From Chloroflexota bacterium (lineage in GTDB: Bacteria; Cyanobacteriota; Vampirovibrionia; Obscuribacterales; Obscuribacteraceae), in NCBI GenBank assembly GCA_005240105.1, contig SBAT01000150.1, forward strand, positions 1 to 10,370: 10,370 bases of DNA, in the 5' to 3' direction. How positions within the stretch are numbered: position 1 is the stretch's first letter; each line of letters opens with the position of its first letter. The notes under the pieces are model-generated. The model searched no databases, was not told the DNA's origin, and saw only the letters and a program-made list of their open reading frames with translations. The position numbers and the translations under genes are program-made. Positions 6,370 through 10,370 of this stretch are shown piece by piece.

Positions 6370-6795
6370 ATGTTTGGACCACACTTAATACTGGAAGCTT
6401 ACGGATGCCCAACAGAACTTTTGGCAGACGTTAGCCGCATAAGTCAGATACTTGACGATTACCCTGCACAATTACAGATGACGAAGATAATGCCTCCGTA
6501 CGTCTTTAAATATCAGGGAACAGTACCGGAAGATTGGGGTGTAAGTGGCGTGGTGATGATCGCCGAGTCGCACATCTCTATTCATACCTTCGCCGAGAAG
6601 GGTTTCGTAGTGCTCGATATCTTTTCCTGTAAGGAATTTGATGTCGACGCTGCCATCGAGAAGTTTACCAGCGTCTTCAAGCCCACAAGCTATGATAAGC
6701 GTGTGCTGCAGCGCGGCTACCACTTCCCGAAGGACATGAACAAAGTCACGAGCATCATTGACAAAGACCGCGTGCGCTTTGCTGCTGCGAAATAA
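6370..6795 (+). CDS. speD: S-adenosylmethionine decarboxylase proenzyme
   Basis: The enzyme decarboxylates S-adenosylmethionine to give the aminopropyl donor for spermidine-type polyamines. It is a pyruvoyl enzyme made as a proenzyme that cleaves itself. The processing motif AESHISIHT places cleavage between Glu66 and Ser67, and Ser67 becomes the pyruvoyl group. His72 and Cys87 (in DIFSCK) match the processing and catalytic His and Cys; the relative spacing (0, +5, +20) equals that recalled for the Thermotoga enzyme (S63, H68, C83). At 141 residues it is the short class 1b bacterial/archaeal form. The start ATG 6370 follows AGGGGGA at 6356-6362. It is the first gene of a three-gene operon, 20 bases before speB. 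Confidence 0.95.
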   Translation: MFGPHLILEAYGCPTELLADVSRISQILDDYPAQLQMTKIMPPYVFKYQGTVPEDWGVSGVVMIAESHISIHTFAEKGFVVLDIFSCKEFDVDAAIEKFTSVFKPTSYDKRVLQRGYHFPKDMNKVTSIIDKDRVRFAAAK

Positions 6796-6815
6796 CTTCG
6801 TTGTTGGAGGAAAAT

Positions 6816-7730
6816 ATGAACTACTTTGGCTTAGAGGCCGAGTACGCCTCTGAAGATAACGCCGCCGTGGCTATCGTGCCTGTGCCGTATGAGCTGACAA
6901 CAAGCTACGGCAAAGGGACGGAGCTGGGACCGCAAGCAATTCTTACTGCCAGTCAGCAGGTGGAGTTGTTTGACGATGAACTCTGGAATGAGCCGTATAA
7001 GGTGGGGATTGAGACTCTGGCGCCAGTTAAGCCGGCGCCCGTCAATGCCTCGACGGAGAAGCCCTTTGAGGAATTGCGCGCCACAGTTGCGCAAGTGCTT
7101 CAGAAAGGCAAGTTTCCAATAGTTCTCGGCGGCGAGCATGCCCTCAGTCTGGGTCCGGTGAAAGCTTGCATTGAGCGATATCCTAATCTGTCCATTTTGC
7201 AGATTGACGCTCATGCCGACTGCCGGAAGTCCTATGAGGGCAACCCTTACAGCCACGCTTCCGTGACCTACCAAATGCACAAAGTCCTGCCGTCTGGGGT
7301 AATCACTGAAGTGGGCATTCGCAACGTCAGCGCCGAGGAGGTTGAATGGTTCAAGGAAGAAAAACCTGGAATCAACATCTTCTGGGCGCGCGAACAAGCT
7401 AATTGGGATTTTGCCAAAATAGTTAACACGCTGACAGATGACGTCTATTTGACGATAGACGTCGACGGACTGGACTCAGGCATCATGCCATCAACTGGCA
7501 CGCCTGAGCCAGGGGGAATGAGCTTTCAGCAATTGACTGAGCTAATCCGTATTCTTTGCCAAAAGAAAAATGTTGTGGCGGCAGATATTGTGGAGCTTTC
7601 GCCAATTGAAGGGCTGCACGCTCCAGATTTCCTGGTGGCGAAGTTACTCTACAAGCTCATCGGTTACCGATTCGCTGAGAAACTCTCGGCAATGGATTCA
7701 CAAGCTAAAAATACAAAGGTCCTGGCATAG
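6816..7730 (+). CDS. speB: agmatinase-family ureohydrolase SpeB
   Basis: This is a binuclear manganese ureohydrolase that removes urea from a guanidino compound, in this context probably agmatine (giving putrescine) or N1-aminopropylagmatine (giving spermidine). The family motifs are complete: GGEHAL with H108, DAHAD with D131, H133 and D135, and DVDGLDSGIMPSTGTPEPGG with D215 and D217. The usual metal-ligand set is thus intact. The length of 304 residues is typical. I chose ATG 6816 because GGAGG lies at 6806-6810, five bases upstream; an in-frame TTG at 6801 overlaps that site. Arginase or guanidinobutyrase activity cannot be excluded from sequence, but the position between speD and speY argues for polyamine synthesis. 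The gap to speY is 22 bases. Confidence 0.92.
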   Translation: MNYFGLEAEYASEDNAAVAIVPVPYELTTSYGKGTELGPQAILTASQQVELFDDELWNEPYKVGIETLAPVKPAPVNASTEKPFEELRATVAQVLQKGKFPIVLGGEHALSLGPVKACIERYPNLSILQIDAHADCRKSYEGNPYSHASVTYQMHKVLPSGVITEVGIRNVSAEEVEWFKEEKPGINIFWAREQANWDFAKIVNTLTDDVYLTIDVDGLDSGIMPSTGTPEPGGMSFQQLTELIRILCQKKNVVAADIVELSPIEGLHAPDFLVAKLLYKLIGYRFAEKLSAMDSQAKNTKVLA

Positions 7731-7752
7731 CCAGAGTAAGGAGGTGCGTTAA

Positions 7753-8769
7753 ATGACGAAAGTCGCTCAGAAGGCAATGGCTTTGCCAAAAGCAGATAAC
7801 AATTGGTCGACAGTAAAAGGTTTTATCAAAGACCACTTCCGGCATTTCAATGCGGCAGCGGTTATCGAAGCAGCAGATGCGTATATTGCGCACTTGGACA
7901 ATGGCGGCAAGATGTTCATGACGCTGGCGGGTGCTATGAGCACAGCTGAATTGGGCTTGTCGTTAGCTGAGATGATCCGTCAGGGAAAAGTCCACGGTAT
8001 CTGCTGCACCGGCGCCAACCTGGAAGAAGACATCTTCAACTTGGTTGCACACGATCACTATGCTCGTGTGCCTAATTATCGTGATCTGTCTCCAGCGGAA
8101 GAAATTGCCCTGCGCGATAAGGGAATGAACCGTGTTACTGACACTTGTATTCCTGAAGACAAAGCAATCAGAGCAATTGAGAAGCAGATACTCGACCTTT
8201 GGCAAAAAGCTGATCGAGAAGGGAAGAGTTATTTCCCATACGAGTACATGTATCAATTGATTGAAAGCGGAACAATTGCCGATGCCTATCAAATCAATCC
8301 GGAGAACTCTTGGTTGATTGCTGCTTGCGAGCGCAAGTTGCCTATTTACACACCAGGATGGGAAGACTCAACGCTGGGCAATATCTTTGTTGCTCATGTG
8401 ATGAAAGGTGACATTTCTAGCTTTGCTGTAGTTAAGTCAGGCTTGGAGCAAATGGCCAGCCTTGCTGAGTGGTACAGGTCCACTAGCAAGAACAGCTCAA
8501 TTGGCTTCTTTCAAATTGGCGGCGGTATAGCAGGCGATTTCCCAATTTGCGTTGTGCCCTTGCTTCGCCAAGACTTGCAAGAAGACTGCAAGTTCTGGGG
8601 ATACTTCTGCCAGATTTCCGACAGTACAACATCCTATGGCTCATACAGCGGCGCTGTTCCAAATGAAAAAATCACTTGGCATAAATTGGAAGCTGACACA
8701 CCAAGGTTTGTAATTGAATCGGATGCCACCATCGTGGCGCCGCTGATATTTGCTTACGTCTTGGGCTAG
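7753..8769 (+). CDS. speY: deoxyhypusine synthase-like protein (probable homospermidine synthase)
   Basis: This 338-residue protein belongs to the NAD-dependent deoxyhypusine synthase family. Bacteria lack the eIF5A substrate, and bacterial members (called SpeY in recent usage) are reported to transfer an aminobutyl group to a small amine such as putrescine, giving homospermidine. Visible family features are GKMFMTLAGAMSTAELG near residue 52, GICCTGANLEEDIFN, the 'PIYTPGWEDSTLGNI' segment, 'GFFQIGGGIAGDFPICVVP', and the C-terminal 'SYSGAVPNEKITWHKLE' followed by 'IESDATIVAPLIFAYVLG'. Lys311 in TWHK corresponds to the catalytic lysine that forms the imine intermediate in human deoxyhypusine synthase (K329, in WGK). 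AAGGAGGTG at 7738-7746 precedes ATG 7753. It is the last gene of the operon. No clear terminator follows; the convergent gene ends 20 bases away. Confidence 0.93.
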   Translation: MTKVAQKAMALPKADNNWSTVKGFIKDHFRHFNAAAVIEAADAYIAHLDNGGKMFMTLAGAMSTAELGLSLAEMIRQGKVHGICCTGANLEEDIFNLVAHDHYARVPNYRDLSPAEEIALRDKGMNRVTDTCIPEDKAIRAIEKQILDLWQKADREGKSYFPYEYMYQLIESGTIADAYQINPENSWLIAACERKLPIYTPGWEDSTLGNIFVAHVMKGDISSFAVVKSGLEQMASLAEWYRSTSKNSSIGFFQIGGGIAGDFPICVVPLLRQDLQEDCKFWGYFCQISDSTTSYGSYSGAVPNEKITWHKLEADTPRFVIESDATIVAPLIFAYVLG

Positions 8770-8789
8770 ATTGGATAGAGCGAAGGCTT

Positions 8790-9188
8790 CTACATTGCCT
8801 GTCTTACTGAAGCGACAGCTGCCACGCCAGTGGCGGGAGTGTAGATTTCTTCTATCTGTACATCGCCCCAGTGAGGAATTTCTGCGCTGCCTGTGAAGCA
8901 ATTACCGCTGGAAGTCATCATAATTTCTTTGGTTTGTCCTTTCTCGCCAGTCACACGGATAGTAAGATCGCCGGAGGAAAGAAACGAATCACTGCCATCT
9001 GAGATGTAGCAGGTAAAGACTATGCGTCGACCTTTGCGGTCAGAAACAAGTTCCATCGAGTAGCCGTTTGAACTACTCATGCTTCCATGGTGCTTGCCCA
9101 ATGAGACTGGAGCGGACAAAGTTGGTGGTATGTTGATCGCTAATATAACTAATGCAAAAGCTAAAGTTGAAATTAGTAGTCTTATCAT
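8790..9188 (-). CDS. small secreted protein, paralogue of the 9375-9770 gene
   Basis: The product is 132 residues with a signal peptide (IRLLISTLAFALVILAINIPPTLSA-PV). The mature part begins KHHGSMSSSNGYSMELV and then alternates predicted strands (IVFTCYISDG, GDLTIRVTGEKG, DVQIEEIYT), which looks like a small beta-sandwich. It aligns without large gaps with the neighbouring 9375-9770 product: KH-x-G, YGxELV, a second strand ending YV/YIxD, a 'G-D/N' turn, NCFTGSA versus GFFRGNA, and I-E-E/R-YT. Unlike that paralogue it has two cysteines (FTCYIS and GNCFTG) that could form a disulfide. I recognise no named family. The start is ATG at 9188, with GAGGA upstream; an open extension to 9269 lacks a ribosome site and would bury the signal peptide. 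Confidence 0.82.
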   Translation of the reverse strand: MIRLLISTLAFALVILAINIPPTLSAPVSLGKHHGSMSSSNGYSMELVSDRKGRRIVFTCYISDGSDSFLSSGDLTIRVTGEKGQTKEIMMTSSGNCFTGSAEIPHWGDVQIEEIYTPATGVAAVASVRQAM

Positions 9189-9216
9189 GGCGTGTTCCTC
9201 GTAATGAATTAGACAA

Positions 9217-9235
9217 GAACTCCTCCAAGGAGTTC
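9217..9235 (-). repeat. 8-bp hairpin in the leader of the 8790-9188 gene
   Basis: GAACTCCT (9217-9224) and AGGAGTTC (9228-9235) are exact reverse complements with a three-base loop. On the minus strand it lies about 30 bases before the start codon. No T-run follows it, so a leader structure is likelier than a terminator. The stem contains AGGAG, a decoy ribosome-site sequence. Confidence 0.4.
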
Positions 9236-9264
9236 CAGCCGCCACGAATAAATGCTCTAATTTC

Positions 9265-9304
9265 ATCATAACAGGATGTGCTCACCAGTATTTGGGCACA
9301 TCCT
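9265..9304 (-). promoter_or_regulatory. 12-bp inverted repeat next to a -10-like hexamer (possible operator)
   Basis: AGGATGTGCTCA (9273-9284) pairs with TGGGCACATCCT (9293-9304): eleven Watson-Crick pairs and one G-U around an eight-base loop. On the minus strand, TATGAT (positions 9270-9265), a 5 of 6 match to TATAAT, lies two bases past the repeat. No good -35 is visible, so an activator or repressor site at this promoter is plausible. A transcript hairpin is the alternative. Confidence 0.35.
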
Positions 9305-9324
9305 AAAGGCAATATTAAAGATTA

Positions 9325-9357
9325 AATGGTGGCACGTGTATTACACGTGCCACCATT
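9325..9357 (-). terminator. hairpin terminator of the 9375-9770 gene
   Basis: AATGGTGGCACGTGT (9325-9339) and its exact reverse complement (9343-9357) form a 15-bp GC-rich stem with a three-base loop. On the minus strand it begins 17 bases after the stop codon and is followed by the T-rich stretch TTAATCTTTAATATT. The T-run is interrupted, so termination may be partial. The stem could also act in the other direction. Confidence 0.7.
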
Positions 9358-9374
9358 GTCTGGAATGTACGTTC

Positions 9375-9770
9375 TTACAGCGAGTGTTTAATTACTGTAT
9401 AAGACGGAGCGCCGTCAATAGTGGTGTATGTTTCACGGATTTCGATTGGTCCGCGTTCAATAACCGTGGCATTGCCTCTGAAAAAGCCAGTGCCTGGCTT
9501 GAGTATTACTTCTTGTGGCTTGCCATTTGATCCCATTATAGATAGAACCATATTACCTTGGGTAATTGGAATGGCTTTAGGATCTTCAACATAAACTGTG
9601 AAATCGACGTCGTTATCTTTTCTTACGGTTACTAATTCTACGCCGTAATTACCAAGTGTGGTTATTGTTCCGCCATGCTTGGCTTTATAGATGGTGGCAG
9701 CTGTTGCCGGTGATGTTGTTGCCAACAAGAAGCCAGCAATAGCCAAGGTCAAAGTAAGTGCACGAATCAT
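9375..9770 (-). CDS. small secreted protein, paralogue of the 8790-9188 gene
   Basis: This is a 131-residue product with a signal peptide (IRALTLTLAIAGFLLATTSPATA-AT). The mature part, about 108 residues, begins YKAKHGGTITTLGNYGVELV and continues with predicted strands (VDFTVYVED, GNMVLSIMGSNGKP, EVILKPGTGFFRGNA, IEIRETYT), consistent with a small beta-sandwich. The HGG...YGxELV opening resembles short periplasmic proteins seen near metal-efflux and adaptor genes, but this is a loose resemblance and I give no function. It has no cysteines, unlike its downstream paralogue. I chose ATG 9770, with GAGGAA a few bases upstream; an in-frame TTG at 9785 is possible but lacks a site. The pair evidently arose by tandem duplication and then diverged. 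Confidence 0.82.
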   Translation of the reverse strand: MIRALTLTLAIAGFLLATTSPATAATIYKAKHGGTITTLGNYGVELVTVRKDNDVDFTVYVEDPKAIPITQGNMVLSIMGSNGKPQEVILKPGTGFFRGNATVIERGPIEIRETYTTIDGAPSYTVIKHSL

Positions 9771-9854
9771 TCTGTAATTCCTCAAAGTAAGTATTTAACC
9801 GGGTTGCCTGCGGGGGTCTCCGAGTTCACGAGTTTCCATTTGATCATGCTTGTA

Positions 9855-9869
9855 TCAACAATGTGTTGA
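9855..9869. promoter_or_regulatory. small palindrome upstream of the 9375-9770 gene
   Basis: TCAACA (9855-9860) and TGTTGA (9864-9869) form a perfect inverted repeat with a three-base spacer, about 85 bases upstream of the start codon on the minus strand. The size and symmetry fit a binding site for a dimeric regulator. It is short enough to be chance, and no convincing promoter was found near it. Confidence 0.22.
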
Positions 9870-9902
9870 CGCTTAGTGAGAATAACACAGAAGGGATAGT
9901 GA

Positions 9903-9958
9903 AGCTATATAAAGGGAGAATAGCGGACTTAAAGTCGCCGTTCTCCCTTTATATAGCT
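9903..9958 (-). terminator. long hairpin after the 9986-10370 gene (probable terminator)
   Basis: AGCTATATAAAGGGAGAA (9903-9920) and its exact reverse complement at 9941-9958 form an 18-bp stem. The 20-base apex can fold further: GACT with AGTC, plus two or three outer pairs. On the minus strand it starts 27 bases after the stop codon at 9986. The sequence TTCTCCCTTT within the distal arm gives a terminator-like core with a short T-run. The stem is longer and more A/T-rich at its base than a usual terminator; a palindromic repeat element is the alternative. Confidence 0.5.
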
Positions 9959-9985
9959 ATTCAAGTGGGTAGTTAGTTGGTTGGT

Positions 9986-10370
9986 CTACTTTGCGCTAGG
10001 TTTCTTTGTTGCAGTCTTTTTAGCTGCATTACCGCTTTTCTTGGCAGAAGATGCTTTGCTTGGCTTGGAAGACGCCTTTGCTTTGGTGCCTTTTGTTGCC
10101 GTCTTGATTTCTTTCAGCCTCGGCAGATTTACATGTTGTAGCTTTTTCTCCAGTTGATCCAAGCGGTCGTTAATTTGAGTCGTAACGTTTTGTACGCCGA
10201 GAACATTTGCTAGTGCTTTCATTGAGTCAGCGACCAATTCCATTGGCTCGATGCCTGATCCTTTGCCGCCGGTTTCTTTCTCCAGGCGTTCAATTACCCA
10301 CATGCGGGCAAGAACACCTGCTCCTGTGCGTTTTTGGGCGGCTACTTTGTTGAGCGACTCCAGCTTGTCG
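9986..10370 (-). CDS. protein with coiled-coil segment and histone H1-like Lys/Ala tail (5' end outside window)
   Basis: An ATG at 10303 exists, but the frame stays open to the window edge and reads like real protein (DKLESLNKVAAQKRTGAGVLAR before that Met), so the gene is cut off at its 5' end; 127 residues are visible. A helical part follows: MWVIERLEKETG, then MELVADSMKALANVLGV and a heptad-like stretch TTQINDRLDQLEKKLQHV. The last 40 or so residues are low complexity, rich in Lys, Ala, Ser and Thr (AKKTATKKPSAK). This helix-plus-basic-tail architecture resembles phasins of the PhaF type and histone H1-like proteins, which bind DNA through such tails. I infer DNA or polyanion binding but cannot assign a family without the N-terminus. 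A long hairpin lies just downstream. Confidence 0.75.
   Translation of the reverse strand, partial: DKLESLNKVAAQKRTGAGVLARMWVIERLEKETGGKGSGIEPMELVADSMKALANVLGVQNVTTQINDRLDQLEKKLQHVNLPRLKEIKTATKGTKAKASSKPSKASSAKKSGNAAKKTATKKPSAK

Noticed and set aside
6831..7397. A 188-codon minus-strand frame opposite speB
   Set aside because: It lies wholly within a gene whose catalytic motifs are complete and shows no recognisable domain or ribosome site.
8641..8901. An 86-codon minus-strand frame spanning the end of speY and the end of the 8790-9188 gene
   Set aside because: It overlaps two well-supported genes on different frames, is rich in Arg and lacks a start signal.
9189..9269. N-terminal extension of the 8790-9188 gene
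   Set aside because: The extension would hide a clear signal peptide and runs into the 12-bp inverted repeat region; ATG 9188 has a proper ribosome site.
9276..9530. A plus-strand frame across the paralogue spacer
   Set aside because: It runs through the terminator stem and the end of a supported minus-strand gene; the product is Cys/Trp/Tyr-rich as expected of noise.
9780..9840. G/C-rich segment before the 9375-9770 gene considered as a tRNA remnant or structured RNA
   Set aside because: No cloverleaf arms, T-loop consensus or convincing long stem could be drawn.
9210..9960. The group of inverted repeats considered as a CRISPR array or insertion sequence ends
   Set aside because: The repeats differ in sequence, have no regular spacing, and no transposase or cas gene is present.

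Overview
The window looks like chromosomal DNA of a bacterium with balanced base composition and strong Shine-Dalgarno sites. The FtsZ core resembles cyanobacterial FtsZ, and the window carries a bacterial deoxyhypusine-synthase-like gene and several small secreted proteins of unknown family. I infer a cyanobacterium or, more likely, a non-photosynthetic relative (Vampirovibrionia/Melainabacteria type). That placement comes from recalled resemblance only, not from a search. No mobile element, CRISPR array, rRNA or tRNA was found.

Layout. Positions 1-355 are a gene-free upstream region with a candidate promoter. ftsZ follows and overlaps mtnA by one base (TAATG). Next come four plus-strand genes for exported proteins (2719-6040): a LolA-like/DUF1571-like protein, a helical secreted protein, a protein with duplicated 'G-x-L/I-S/T-P-x-E-A' helical repeats, and a von Willebrand A protein with a complete MIDAS. 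A 329-base gene-free stretch (6041-6369) holds a good promoter, a pair of TTCGAA palindromes and a structured leader of about 190 bases with a possible 15-residue leader peptide. It precedes a tight three-gene polyamine operon, speD-speB-speY (6370-8769). The minus strand then carries, in transcription order, the 3' part of a gene with a lysine/alanine-rich tail (cut by the window end), a long hairpin, and two diverged tandem paralogues encoding small secreted proteins, separated by a clear terminator and further inverted repeats.

How the genes fit together. SpeD makes decarboxylated S-adenosylmethionine, the aminopropyl donor. SpeB hydrolyses a guanidino group from agmatine or aminopropylagmatine. 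SpeY-like enzymes move aminobutyl groups, typically giving homospermidine. The aminopropyltransferase (SpeE) and arginine decarboxylase expected for a full pathway are not in the window. MtnA, about 4 kb upstream, acts in salvage of methylthioadenosine, the by-product of aminopropyl transfer, so two parts of one metabolic circuit lie in the window. The most interesting non-coding element is the speD leader, where a possible short reading frame coincides with mutually exclusive RNA pairings.
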